31,136 nt of DNA from Flavobacterium sp. (GTDB lineage: Bacteria > Bacteroidota > Bacteroidia > Flavobacteriales > Flavobacteriaceae): assembly GCA_030150335.1 (NCBI GenBank), contig JASLGC010000073.1:1-31136 (forward strand), in the 5' to 3' direction. Below are positions 17,166-26,241 of the stretch, in pieces. Both the position numbers and the translations under genes were made by a program. The first letter of the stretch is position 1. Each line of letters begins with the position of its first letter. The notes under the pieces were generated by a model. That model was not told where the DNA came from. It saw nothing but the letters and a program-made list of their open reading frames with translations, and did no database searches.

Positions 17166-19052
17166 TTATCTTGCAATGAATAAATAATATAAAATCAAAC
17201 AGATACCGAATACAAAAGCAAATAAGTACAATCCAATGTTACCATTTTGTGCTTTTTTACCTTGTAATGATAATCCATCTGCAATCTTTCCTAATCCAAA
17301 AATTGTTCCTGATAAAGCTACCTCTACAACATCTCTAAAGAAAGTTGCAAGTATATAAATTGGCTTCACAAATAGTTTTTGATAGATCTCATCAATGTAA
17401 TATTTGTTGTATAGAACTTTGTGGAATCCTACAATTTCTTCGTCTTCTTGTGGAACCTCATTATTTTTAATGTATTTGCTATATGCAATTCCTAAACCAA
17501 TTAAGAATCCAATTGTAGCAACTGCCATTAATATATACTCTGTTGTTCCTAACTCATGTGGATGTTTAGTTACGGTATTTACAATAACTGGTTTTAAGTA
17601 CTCATTTAACCAGCTATTACCTGGTAAACTAATTACTCCTCCAATTACTGATAATATACCTAAAATCCATAAAGGAATTGTCATAGAAGCAGGGCTTTCA
17701 TGTAAGTGATTTTTCTGTTCTTGAGTTCCTCTAAAGTTTTTAAAGAATGTTAAGAACAATAAACGGAACATATAGAAAGCAGTCATAATTGACGCAATCG
17801 AACCGATTACATATAGCGTAGGGTTATTAAAGAATGCAGTCATCAAGATTTCGTCTTTTGAGAAGAAACCTGAGAATAATGGGAAACCTGAGATAGCTAA
17901 AGTCGCTAATAAGAAAGTAACATAAGTCGCTTTCATGAATTTATTTAAACCTCCCATTCTACGCATATCTTGTTCTCCACCCATAGCGTGAATTACAGAA
18001 CCAGAACCTAAGAACAAACAAGCTTTAAAGAAAGCATGAGTAATTACGTGGAATACTGCAATTTCGTATGCACCAAATCCAATAGCCATAAACATTAATC
18101 CCAATTGAGAAACTGTTGAGTAAGCCAAAACTTTTTTGATGTCATTTTGTACAAGACCAATTGTTGCAGCAAATAGGGCAGTGAATGCTCCTACGATAGC
18201 AATAATGTTTTGCACTTGTGGTGCAAGGTCAAATACGAAGTTTAATCTTGTGATTAAGAAGATACCCGCTGTTACCATTGTTGCCGCGTGAATTAACGCA
18301 GATACAGGAGTTGGTCCAGCCATCGCATCAGGTAACCATGTATATAATGGTATCTGTGCACTTTTTCCAACTGCTCCAATGAATAAAGCAAGAGCTGCAA
18401 ATCCGATCCAAGTATTAATTTGGTGGTTAGTTCCTGTAGATAATGCCTCTTTGATTGTCATATAATCCAAAGACTGGAATAAGAAAGCCAAGATAAACAC
18501 TCCAACTAAGAAGCCTAAATCTCCAATACGGTTCATGATGAAAGCCTTTTTAGCAGCATCATTATACGATTGGTTTTTGTGCCAGAAACCAATTAATAAG
18601 TAAGAACACAAACCTACACCTTCCCATCCAATGAAAGTAATTAATAAGTTACTACCAGCAACTAATACAATCATAAAGAAGATAAATAAGTTTAGGTATC
18701 CAAAATACTTACCATAGTTTTCGTCACCCTTCATGTAGCTTGTCGAGTACCAGTGTATCAGTGTTCCGATACCAGTAACGAACAACAACCATAGTAGAGA
18801 AAGTTGGTCTAATAGAAATCCAAAAGATATTTTGAATTTAGCTACTGCGATCCACTCAAATAAATCTACTTGAATAGGAGTTTTCGTACTGTTAACCTGT
18901 ACAAAAGCTATTAATGTAACAATGAATGAAATTAAAACTGCAAAGGTTGCTATCATTCCAGCACTATTACCTAATTTTTTTCCGAAGAAAATATTAACTA
19001 AAGACCCTAATAAAGGGACTAATAATAAAAGTAAAATTACGTTTGTATCCAT
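17166..19052 (-). CDS. nuoL: NADH-quinone oxidoreductase subunit L
   Basis: A 628-residue antiporter-like subunit at the far end of the membrane arm. Recognised by FIGWEGVGLCSYLLIGFW, IPLYTWLPDAMAGPTPVSALIHAATMVTAG and KKVLAYSTVSQLGLMFMA. The C-terminal third (after about residue 480) contains the long lateral helix region and a final membrane anchor, LYLFAFVFGICLILYYLF, as in other NuoL. Full length for the family. It follows nuoK by 6 bases. Confidence 0.97.
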   Translation of the reverse strand: MDTNVILLLLLVPLLGSLVNIFFGKKLGNSAGMIATFAVLISFIVTLIAFVQVNSTKTPIQVDLFEWIAVAKFKISFGFLLDQLSLLWLLFVTGIGTLIHWYSTSYMKGDENYGKYFGYLNLFIFFMIVLVAGSNLLITFIGWEGVGLCSYLLIGFWHKNQSYNDAAKKAFIMNRIGDLGFLVGVFILAFLFQSLDYMTIKEALSTGTNHQINTWIGFAALALFIGAVGKSAQIPLYTWLPDAMAGPTPVSALIHAATMVTAGIFLITRLNFVFDLAPQVQNIIAIVGAFTALFAATIGLVQNDIKKVLAYSTVSQLGLMFMAIGFGAYEIAVFHVITHAFFKACLFLGSGSVIHAMGGEQDMRRMGGLNKFMKATYVTFLLATLAISGFPLFSGFFSKDEILMTAFFNNPTLYVIGSIASIMTAFYMFRLLFLTFFKNFRGTQEQKNHLHESPASMTIPLWILGILSVIGGVISLPGNSWLNEYLKPVIVNTVTKHPHELGTTEYILMAVATIGFLIGLGIAYSKYIKNNEVPQEDEEIVGFHKVLYNKYYIDEIYQKLFVKPIYILATFFRDVVEVALSGTIFGLGKIADGLSLQGKKAQNGNIGLYLFAFVFGICLILYYLFIAR

Positions 19053-19058
19053 GCGGAA

Positions 19059-19379
19059 TTATCCTTTTAAGTTTTTTAATTTATCAATATCAATTGATCC
19101 AATATTTCTGTAAATCGTTACTAAGATAGCCAAACCAACAGCTACTTCAGCTGCTGCTACTGCCATGGTAAAAAATACGAATACTTGTCCTTGGGCATCT
19201 TGATGGTATGTTGAAAAAGCCACTAATAACATATTAGCTGAGTTCAACATAATCTCGATACACATGAACATCACAATTGCGTTACGTCTATATAAAATTC
19301 CAAATACTCCGATACAAAATAAGATGATCGATAAGTATATGTATTTGTCGATACCGATGATTTCAATTACATTTTCCAT
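19059..19379 (-). CDS. nuoK: NADH-quinone oxidoreductase subunit K
   Basis: A 106-residue subunit with three membrane helices. The two conserved proton-path glutamates are present in MFMCIEIMLNSANML and in AVAAAEVAVGLAILV. The start ATG at 19379 is 2 bases after the nuoJ stop, which fits the tight packing of neighbours. Confidence 0.96.
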   Translation of the reverse strand: MENVIEIIGIDKYIYLSIILFCIGVFGILYRRNAIVMFMCIEIMLNSANMLLVAFSTYHQDAQGQVFVFFTMAVAAAEVAVGLAILVTIYRNIGSIDIDKLKNLKG

Positions 19380-19381
19380 AA

Positions 19382-19897
19382 TTATACTGCTTTTTCGGTT
19401 TTGTCTTTTTTAGAAATTAGAACTGCACCAATCATTGCTAATAATAACAGTACTGCAACCATTTCAAAAGGCATTACATATTCATTTAAAAGAACCTTTC
19501 CAAGTACTTGTACTGATTGGAAATCTTCTCCATAAGCTGCATATTGCAACTCGTAAGTTTGAGCTCCTCTCATTGTAATAGAAAGTAATAGTATTCCAAT
19601 AAAGCAGAAAGCTATCGTTGCAATCAATTTTGTAACAAGTGGTTTAGCTACTTCATGGCTAATATTTAAGTTCATCAACATTATTGTAAATAACATTAAG
19701 ATCATAATTGCTCCAGAGTAAACCATGATGTGTACCATTCCTAAGAACTGCGAGTTCAAAAGAATATAGTGACCAGCTATTGAGAAGAAACTCACCACTA
19801 ACCATAGCGCACTATGAATAGGGTTTTTACTCAATAGGGTTAAAGCTGCACTTCCGAGTGTTATAGTCGAAAGAATATAAAATAAAATTTCTACCAT
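19382..19897 (-). CDS. nuoJ: NADH-quinone oxidoreductase subunit J
   Basis: A 171-residue membrane subunit with five hydrophobic helices. The family segment KNPIHSALWLVVSFFSIAGHYILLNSQFLGMVHIMVYSGAIMILMLF (spread over residues 24-70) contains the flexible helix that couples quinone chemistry to pumping. The C-terminal helix ends in basic residues (SKKDKTEKAV). Two bases from both nuoI and nuoK. Confidence 0.95.
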   Translation of the reverse strand: MVEILFYILSTITLGSAALTLLSKNPIHSALWLVVSFFSIAGHYILLNSQFLGMVHIMVYSGAIMILMLFTIMLMNLNISHEVAKPLVTKLIATIAFCFIGILLLSITMRGAQTYELQYAAYGEDFQSVQVLGKVLLNEYVMPFEMVAVLLLLAMIGAVLISKKDKTEKAV

Positions 19898-19899
19898 AA

Positions 19900-20445
19900 T
19901 TAAGCTTGATTCTGTTTGTTAGTATTCTCCTTAGCCACATCTAATGGCATAACAAGTTTATCTTTTCCAAAGATGAAACTCTCTCTGTCAGTATCTGCTT
20001 TTGCTATCTGTTGTGATTTTGTTAGGTAAATAGCTTGTTTTGGACAAGCCTCTTCACATAAACCACAGAATATACAACGCAACATATTGATTTCGTAGAT
20101 TTCAGCATATTTTTCTTCACGGTATAAATGTGCTTCCTCTGGTTTTCTTTCTGCAGCTTTCATTGAGATAGCTTCAGCAGGACAAGATAATGCACAAAGA
20201 CCACAAGCTGTACAACGCTCTCTTCCTTCGTCGTCACGCATAAGAGTGTGTCTACCTCTATAAACGGGACTGAAAGGTCTGGTTTGTTCAGGGTAAGAGA
20301 TTGTTACCTTTTTCTTAAACATGTGTTTCAAGGTAACCATCATTCCTTTGAAGATTGCTACAAGGTAGATACGCTCTGTCCAAGTCAGTTTCTTATTCGA
20401 AACAGTCTTTTTTCTTCCTGATAATGAGTAAGTGTTTGATGACAT
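19900..20445 (-). CDS. nuoI: NADH-quinone oxidoreductase subunit I (two 4Fe-4S clusters)
   Basis: A 181-residue peripheral subunit carrying clusters N6a and N6b that pass electrons toward the quinone site. Two ferredoxin motifs: C78, C81, C84, C88 (CTACGLCALSCP) and C124, C127, C130, C134 (CIFCGLCEEACP). I chose the ATG at 20445, 2 bases after the nuoH stop; a longer in-frame start at 20523 would overlap nuoH by 76 bases and add an unrelated N-terminus, so it is unlikely. Confidence 0.95.
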   Translation of the reverse strand: MSSNTYSLSGRKKTVSNKKLTWTERIYLVAIFKGMMVTLKHMFKKKVTISYPEQTRPFSPVYRGRHTLMRDDEGRERCTACGLCALSCPAEAISMKAAERKPEEAHLYREEKYAEIYEINMLRCIFCGLCEEACPKQAIYLTKSQQIAKADTDRESFIFGKDKLVMPLDVAKENTNKQNQA

Positions 20446-20447
20446 GT

Positions 20448-21482
20448 TTAATTTTTTATAAGTAGTATAACAATTGCTGTAATAACTAAATTTAATAGTG
20501 CCAATGGAATCAATGATTTCCATCCTAAGTTCATTAATTGGTCATAACGGAAACGAGGTAAAGTCCAACGTACCCACATGAACACAAAAATAAAGAAACA
20601 TAGCTTGATAAATAATGCTATTATACCTAAGACATTTCCAATATTTACTCCCCAGTTTTCAACTACCCAAGACATTCCAGGATAATTATAAGCACCGAAG
20701 TAAAGTACAGAAATAATAGTTGCAGATATAAATAAGTTAGCATATTCAGCAAATAAATAGAATCCCATTTTCATTGAAGAGTACTCTGTGTGGAAACCTC
20801 CGATTAACTCTTGCTCACATTCCGCTAAATCGAAAGGAGCGCGGTTTGTTTCTGCGAAAGAACAAATCAAGAAAATTAAGAAACCTACAGGTTGGTAGAA
20901 AACGTTCCAGTTCATACCTGATTGCTGTAAAGCTATTTCTCTTAAACTTAATGTTTGAGTCATTAATAATAATCCGATTAGCGAAAGTCCCATTGCGATT
21001 TCGTAAGAAATCATCTGAGATGCAGCACGGATACCACTCATTAATGAATATTTGTTATTTGAAGCCCAAGCACCAATCATGATTCCATATACACCAACTG
21101 ATAATACAGCTAAAAGGTATAATAAACCAACATTGATGTCAGCTGCTTGTAAAATAATATCTCTTCCAAATAAATGAAATTTATCACCCCATGGAATTAC
21201 TGCACTTGTCATAAGTGCCAAAGTCATTGCCAAGAAAGGTCCGAATTTAAATAGGAACTTATTAGGTGTATTCGGTTCGTATTCCTCTTTAGCAAAAAGT
21301 TTTAAACCATCTGCTAACGGTTGTAACAAACCTCCTTTTCCTGCACGGTTAGGTCCTATACGATCTTGTATCCATGCTGCAATCTTACGTTCTGCAAGTG
21401 TAGCATACATAGCCATAACCATTGTGATAGCAAACACAACAACAATGATAATCGCTTTATCTATAATAATAGTTTTATCCAT
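20448..21482 (-). CDS. nuoH: NADH-quinone oxidoreductase subunit H
   Basis: A 344-residue membrane subunit with about eight helices that lines the quinone chamber. The typical loop begins with IQDRIGPNRAGKGGLLQPLADGLKLFAKEE, and the segment FAETNRAPFDLAECEQELIGGFHTEYSSM with its acidic cluster identifies NuoH firmly. The C-terminal FMWVRWTLPRFRYDQLMNLGWK is also family-typical. Twelve bases after nuoG. Confidence 0.97.
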   Translation of the reverse strand: MDKTIIIDKAIIIVVVFAITMVMAMYATLAERKIAAWIQDRIGPNRAGKGGLLQPLADGLKLFAKEEYEPNTPNKFLFKFGPFLAMTLALMTSAVIPWGDKFHLFGRDIILQAADINVGLLYLLAVLSVGVYGIMIGAWASNNKYSLMSGIRAASQMISYEIAMGLSLIGLLLMTQTLSLREIALQQSGMNWNVFYQPVGFLIFLICSFAETNRAPFDLAECEQELIGGFHTEYSSMKMGFYLFAEYANLFISATIISVLYFGAYNYPGMSWVVENWGVNIGNVLGIIALFIKLCFFIFVFMWVRWTLPRFRYDQLMNLGWKSLIPLALLNLVITAIVILLIKN

Positions 21483-21494
21483 CCTTATGCCGTT

Positions 21495-22520
21495 TTATTC
21501 TTTAGATTCTTGTTCTGTGTAAGGAATATCTTTCATACTAATTTTCAGTCTGTCTTGTGGACGTCCCTCTAAGATATGATCTTCAGTTTTCATTACAACG
21601 GTGTCTAACTTTTGAGTATAGTTATTTTGATTAATAACAGAAGACTTTTCAAATTTACGAGGACCTTCTATTACCCAATCTTTAGCGTCTTTGTGGTCAA
21701 AACGACATGAGTTACAAATAAATTCCTCTACCTCATGGTATTGATCTTTACGAGCAGTAACTCTTTGTATTTCGTCTCCAAACATCCAAAGTGTTGTTTT
21801 TCCAGAACAAGTAGGGCAGTTTCTATGTGCATTATATGGTTTGTTAAACCAAACACGTGATTTAAAACGGAATGTTTTATCTGTTAATGCTCCTACAGGA
21901 CAAACATCAATCATATTACCAGAGAATTCATTGTCAATTGCTGCTGATATATAAGTAGATATTTGTGCATGATCACCACGTCCACAAACACCATGTACAC
22001 GTTTATCCGTTAACTGTTCAGCTGTTTTTACACAACGATAACATAAGATACAACGATTCATGTGAAGTTGGATATTATCTCCAATATTTTCAGGGGCAAA
22101 TGTTCTTTTCTCTTCTTTAAATCTCTTTTGCTCTTTACCATGGTTAAAAGCTAAGTTTTGAAGATCACATTCTCCCGCTTGGTCACAAACTGGGCAATCT
22201 AATGGGTGATTTATTAATAAGAATTCAGTAACTGCTTTACGTGCTTCTAATACGCGAGGTGAAGTAATACTTTTTACTTCCATACCATCCATAACTCCTG
22301 TTTTACAAGAAGCCATTAGCTTTGGCATAGGGCGTGGGTCTGCTTCACTTCCTTTAGAAACTTCTACTAAACATGCGCGGCATTTACCACCTGTTCCTTC
22401 TAATTTTGAATAATAGCACATTGCAGGAGGTACTGATTCTCCTCCAATCATTCTTGCTGCTTGTAGAATGGATGTTCCTGGTTCTACTTCTATTTCATGT
22501 CCGTCTATAGTAACTTTCAT
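21495..22520 (-). CDS. nuoG: NADH-quinone oxidoreductase subunit G, short form lacking the molybdopterin-like domain
   Basis: A 341-residue iron-sulfur subunit. Cluster ligands in order: 2Fe-2S N1b with C35, C47, C50, C72; N5 with H105, C109, C112, C118; N4 with C157, C160, C163, C207. A further pair of CxxC motifs follows (C235/C238 and C269/C272), resembling the start of the molybdopterin-oxidoreductase iron-sulfur domain but without its third cysteine. The protein then ends after about 70 more residues, whereas NuoG of E. coli has about 900 and carries a large inactive molybdopterin-type domain. Only 12 bases separate it from nuoH and no separate gene for the missing domain exists in the operon. 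The electron path (N1b, N4, N5) is complete, so it should function. I see no frameshift. Confidence 0.93.
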   Translation of the reverse strand: MKVTIDGHEIEVEPGTSILQAARMIGGESVPPAMCYYSKLEGTGGKCRACLVEVSKGSEADPRPMPKLMASCKTGVMDGMEVKSITSPRVLEARKAVTEFLLINHPLDCPVCDQAGECDLQNLAFNHGKEQKRFKEEKRTFAPENIGDNIQLHMNRCILCYRCVKTAEQLTDKRVHGVCGRGDHAQISTYISAAIDNEFSGNMIDVCPVGALTDKTFRFKSRVWFNKPYNAHRNCPTCSGKTTLWMFGDEIQRVTARKDQYHEVEEFICNSCRFDHKDAKDWVIEGPRKFEKSSVINQNNYTQKLDTVVMKTEDHILEGRPQDRLKISMKDIPYTEQESKE

Positions 22521-22536
22521 AAACTGTGCTTTTTAA

Positions 22537-22556
22537 GTTGAATTAATCTATTCAAC
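22537..22556. repeat. Inverted repeat in the nuoF-nuoG gap
   Basis: GTTGAAT and ATTCAAC with a 6-base spacer form a perfect 7-bp hairpin in the 41-base gap after nuoF. There is no U-tract, so it is not an ordinary terminator. It may slow decay or adjust expression between the two genes; chance is possible. Confidence 0.4.
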
Positions 22557-22561
22557 GTATA

Positions 22562-23920
22562 TTATTTATTAATCAAATGTTTTACTGCTGAAAAAGGTTC
22601 ATTTACAAAGTGATCTCTGTTTTTTACTTTTTCTGGATATAAAACGTGATATTCAAATTCGTCTCTAAAATGTCTAAGAGCAGCAGCAACTGGCCATGCA
22701 GCAGCATCTCCTAATGGACAAATTGTATTTCCTTCTATATTGCTTTGAATGCTCCATAGTAGATCAATATCTTCCATTGTTCCATTTCCTGTTTCAATGC
22801 GGTGTAGAACTTTCTCTAACCATCCAGTTCCTTCACGACAAGGAGAACATTGTCCACAACTTTCGTGTGCATAAAAACGAGCGAAGTTCCAAGTATTTCT
22901 AACGATACAAGCAGTGTCATTGTAAACAATAAAACCACCAGAACCTAACATAGAACCTGTTTCAAAACCACCGTCAGATAATGATTCGTAAGTCATCAAA
23001 CGATCTTCACCATTAGCAGTTTTATAGATTAAATGAGCTGGTAAAATTGGAACAGAAGAACCACCAGGAATTAATGCCTTAATTGGTCTATCATCCATCA
23101 TACCACCACAATATTCATCAGAATTAATAAATTCCTCTACTGTAATTCCCATTTCAATTTCGTAAACACCTGGTTTTTTAATATGTCCAGAAGCAGAAAT
23201 TAATTTAGTACCAGCTGATCTACCCAATCCAATTTTAGAATAAGCTTCACCTGAGTTATTTACAATCCACGGCACATTAGCAATAGACTCAACATTATTA
23301 ACCACAGTTGGATTTGACCAAAGACCACTTACCGCTGGGAAAGGTGGTTTAATACGAGGGTTTCCTCTTTTTCCTTCCAATGATTCAATTAAAGCTGTTT
23401 CCTCTCCACAGATATATGCACCAGCACCACAGTGTACGTGTAAATCTAAAGAGTAATCAGAGCCTAAGATATTTTTTCCTAACCATCCTGCAGCATAAGC
23501 TTCTTTAATTGCTCTTTCTAAGATTTTGAAAACCCACATATATTCTCCACGAATATAGATGTAAGAAAGATGCGCTCCTAAAGCATAACTTGCAGTAATC
23601 ATACCCTCAATTAATAAGTGAGGAATATGTTCCATTAAGAATCTATCTTTGAATGTTCCTGGTTCAGATTCATCGGCATTACAAACCAAGTGTCTTGGTT
23701 TTCCTGATTTTTTATCGATGAAACTCCATTTTAATCCAACAGGGAATCCAGCACCTCCACGACCTCTTAATCCAGAAGCTTTAACTTCTTCTGTAATAGC
23801 ATCAGGAGTCATTGTTTTTATTGCCTTTTCTACAGAAGCATATCCACCGTTTTGGCGGTATACGTCATAAGACTTAATCCCTGGGATATTGATTTTATCT
23901 AATAATATTTTTGTTGCCAT
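22562..23920 (-). CDS. nuoF: NADH-quinone oxidoreductase subunit F (NADH/FMN-binding)
   Basis: A 452-residue peripheral subunit where NADH is oxidised by FMN. The glycine-rich site GLRGRGGAGFPVGLKW is near residue 50, NADESEPGTFKDR follows, and the GAGAYICGEETALIESLEGK segment is intact. Cluster N3 ligands are C355, C358, C361 (SCGQCSPCREG) and C401 (TICPLGD). Full length for the family. It follows nuoE by 4 bases and precedes nuoG by 41 bases. Confidence 0.97.
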   Translation of the reverse strand: MATKILLDKINIPGIKSYDVYRQNGGYASVEKAIKTMTPDAITEEVKASGLRGRGGAGFPVGLKWSFIDKKSGKPRHLVCNADESEPGTFKDRFLMEHIPHLLIEGMITASYALGAHLSYIYIRGEYMWVFKILERAIKEAYAAGWLGKNILGSDYSLDLHVHCGAGAYICGEETALIESLEGKRGNPRIKPPFPAVSGLWSNPTVVNNVESIANVPWIVNNSGEAYSKIGLGRSAGTKLISASGHIKKPGVYEIEMGITVEEFINSDEYCGGMMDDRPIKALIPGGSSVPILPAHLIYKTANGEDRLMTYESLSDGGFETGSMLGSGGFIVYNDTACIVRNTWNFARFYAHESCGQCSPCREGTGWLEKVLHRIETGNGTMEDIDLLWSIQSNIEGNTICPLGDAAAWPVAAALRHFRDEFEYHVLYPEKVKNRDHFVNEPFSAVKHLINK

Positions 23921-23924
23921 ATTA

Positions 23925-24455
23925 CTATTTGTCGTGAAGAATTACTTTTCCTGCCTTGCAATCTTCTATGATTTGATCTATTTTTTCTTTTGTAAGATGT
24001 TCTTTGTAGAAATCTCCTAATTGCATCATTGGAGCATAACCACAAGCACCTAAACATTGCACACCAACAACAGAAAACAGACCGTCGCTTGTTGTTTCCC
24101 CTGGTTTGATGTTTAATTTCTCACATGCATATTCCATCATATCATCTGCCCCTCTTAAACCACAGCATGATGTCAAACAGAATTCGAACATATATTTCCC
24201 CATTGGTTTTTGGTTGTACATTGAATAGAATGTAACAACTTCATAAACTTCGATAGGAGTTATATCTAAAATTTCTGCTACTTTATCCATTAACTCAGCA
24301 CTTAACCAGTTATCATGAGCATCTTGTACTTCATGTAATACAGGTAAAAGAGCTGATTTCTTTTTATCAGCAGGGTAGTGGCCTAACAATTCGTCAATAC
24401 GTTGTTGAAGCTCTGGTGTGATATTGATATTTTGTTTGTATTTCTTAGTTTCCAT
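23925..24455 (-). CDS. nuoE: NADH-quinone oxidoreductase subunit E (2Fe-2S)
   Basis: A 176-residue thioredoxin-fold subunit holding the 2Fe-2S cluster N1a. Ligands are C93 and C98 (FCLTSCCGLRG) and C134 and C138 (QCLGACGYAP). It partners NuoF in the NADH dehydrogenase module. Four bases separate it from both nuoD and nuoF, so the module genes are tightly linked. Confidence 0.96.
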   Translation of the reverse strand: METKKYKQNINITPELQQRIDELLGHYPADKKKSALLPVLHEVQDAHDNWLSAELMDKVAEILDITPIEVYEVVTFYSMYNQKPMGKYMFEFCLTSCCGLRGADDMMEYACEKLNIKPGETTSDGLFSVVGVQCLGACGYAPMMQLGDFYKEHLTKEKIDQIIEDCKAGKVILHDK

Positions 24456-24459
24456 GATA

Positions 24460-25695
24460 TTAAGCGTCTAATTCTCCTGCAATAATATTTAAACTTGACA
24501 AAGTGATAATCGCATCGGATAACATACCACCTCTAACGATATCGTTATATGCTTGGTATATAATGAAACAAGGTCTTCTAAAGTGTAAACGGTATGGAGT
24601 TCTACTTCCATCAGTTATAAGGTAGAAACCTAATTCTCCGTTACCAGCTTCAACTGGGTGGTATAATTCTGTAACTGGTACAGGAATTTCTCCCATGATA
24701 ATTTTGAAGTGGTAGATTAATGCTTCCATATTTGTATACACATCTTCTTTTGGAGGTAGGTAGTAATCTGGTACATCAGCATGGTAAGGGCCCTCAGGCA
24801 TTTTATCCAATGCTTGTCTAATAATTTTTAAACTTTCCCAGATTTCTGCATTTCTAACACAGAATCTATCATAACAGTCTCCGCTTGTTCCAACAGGAAC
24901 TTCAAAGTCGAAATCTTCATAAGAACAATATGGAGTTGCTACACGAACGTCATAATCAACACCAGCAGCTCTTAAGTTTGGTCCTGTAAAACCAAAGTTA
25001 ATTGCGTCTTCTGCAGAAATTCCTCCAACATTGATAGTTCTGTCCATAAAGATTCTATTACGAGTTAATAGACCTTCGAACTCACTCCAAATAGCAGGGA
25101 ATTCAGCTAAAAATTCATCGATAAGTTGATATACTTTAGGACTCCAATCTCTTTCAAATCCTCCTATTCTTCCCATATTAGTAGTTAAACGTGCACCACT
25201 AATTTCTTCGAATATTTCATATATCTTTTCTCTGTATTGGAATACATATAAGAAACCAGTTAAAGCTCCTGTATCTACTCCCATTACAGAGCTACATACG
25301 ATGTGATCAGCAATACGAGAAAGCTCCATTACAATTACTCGCATGTATTGTACTCTTTTAGGAATATCAATTCCTAAAGCTTTTTCAACAGTCATCCACC
25401 AAGCAGTGTTATTAATTGGTGATGAACAGTAATTTAAACGGTCTGTTAGAACGTTGATTTGAAAGAATGGTCTGTTTTCAGCTATTTTTTCAAATGCTCT
25501 ATGTATGTATCCTACTGTTCCCTCTCCATCAATAACTTTTTCCCCATCAAGTAAAATGATGTTTTGAAAAATACCGTGAGTAGCAGGGTGGGTAGGACCC
25601 AAATTCAATATTTGTAATTCAGTTCCATCTTCTTGGAACTTTTCTTCAATTAACTTAGCGTAACGCTCTTCAGGAGGTAATAATAAGTCTGACAT
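24460..25695 (-). CDS. nuoD: NADH-quinone oxidoreductase subunit D
   Basis: A 411-residue 49-kDa-type subunit related to NiFe hydrogenase large subunits, forming the quinone site with NuoB. Typical segments: LNLGPTHPATHGIFQNIILLDGE with the quinone-site histidine, GYIHRAFEKIAENRPF, and the C-terminal end SLNIIAGELDA, which ends in the usual 'GE(V/L)DR'-like form but with Ala last. Hydrogenase metal cysteines are absent, as expected. Separate from nuoC, unlike the fused NuoCD of enteric bacteria. Confidence 0.96.
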   Translation of the reverse strand: MSDLLLPPEERYAKLIEEKFQEDGTELQILNLGPTHPATHGIFQNIILLDGEKVIDGEGTVGYIHRAFEKIAENRPFFQINVLTDRLNYCSSPINNTAWWMTVEKALGIDIPKRVQYMRVIVMELSRIADHIVCSSVMGVDTGALTGFLYVFQYREKIYEIFEEISGARLTTNMGRIGGFERDWSPKVYQLIDEFLAEFPAIWSEFEGLLTRNRIFMDRTINVGGISAEDAINFGFTGPNLRAAGVDYDVRVATPYCSYEDFDFEVPVGTSGDCYDRFCVRNAEIWESLKIIRQALDKMPEGPYHADVPDYYLPPKEDVYTNMEALIYHFKIIMGEIPVPVTELYHPVEAGNGELGFYLITDGSRTPYRLHFRRPCFIIYQAYNDIVRGGMLSDAIITLSSLNIIAGELDA

Positions 25696-25718
25696 AATCT
25701 TTTTCCTTTCAGTTTGTA

Positions 25719-26240
25719 TTATGAATTATGAACTGTTCTACCAAAGAATCTATCATCTTTGTCAGTACGTCCTGCATCTTCCATTGGAAATTCTTTGCGC
25801 AGAGGGAAAGATTCCATTTGATCCATATTAAGGATTCTCTTTAATTGCGGATGATTTTTGAACGTTATACCATAAAAATCATACGTTTCTCTTTCTTGCC
25901 AGTTTGCGCTTCTGAATAAATCAGTTACAGAATCAACAACAGGATGTTTTATATCTAAATACGTTTTGATGCGTATTCTCACATTGTCAATCCAATTATG
26001 CATGTGATAAGCAACTGCTAATTGTCTGTTTTCTGGATTTTCTACATAGTGAATTCCACAAACATCAGTTAGGAAATTGAAGTTCATTTCTGAATCTTCT
26101 TTCAGAAACTTCACTACGTTATGTAGATCATTAGAAGCAACTTCAAATGCTAACATTCCATGTTGTTCATGAAATTCAGATACTGACATACCGAAGTTGT
26201 CAATTAATTTCTTTTGAATTGTACTATTATCTAATGCCAT
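25719..26240 (-). CDS. nuoC: NADH-quinone oxidoreductase subunit C
   Basis: A 173-residue 30-kDa-type peripheral subunit. The signature is in the segment VTDLFRSANWQERETYDFYGITFKNHPQLKRILN followed by FPLRKEFPM, the recognised NuoC motif around W-x-E-R-E-x-x-D-x-x-G. It scaffolds NuoD in the hydrophilic arm. One base after nuoB and 23 bases before nuoD. Confidence 0.95.
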   Translation of the reverse strand: MALDNSTIQKKLIDNFGMSVSEFHEQHGMLAFEVASNDLHNVVKFLKEDSEMNFNFLTDVCGIHYVENPENRQLAVAYHMHNWIDNVRIRIKTYLDIKHPVVDSVTDLFRSANWQERETYDFYGITFKNHPQLKRILNMDQMESFPLRKEFPMEDAGRTDKDDRFFGRTVHNS

Positions 26241-26241
26241 A

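Noticed and set aside
20446..20523. Longer N-terminus for NuoI
   Set aside because: It would overlap nuoH by 76 bases and adds residues not typical of NuoI; the ATG at 20445 fits the 2-base gap pattern.
21495..22520. NuoG as a frameshifted pseudogene
   Set aside because: No continuation of the molybdopterin-type domain is readable in any frame before nuoH, which begins 12 bases later; the short form looks native.
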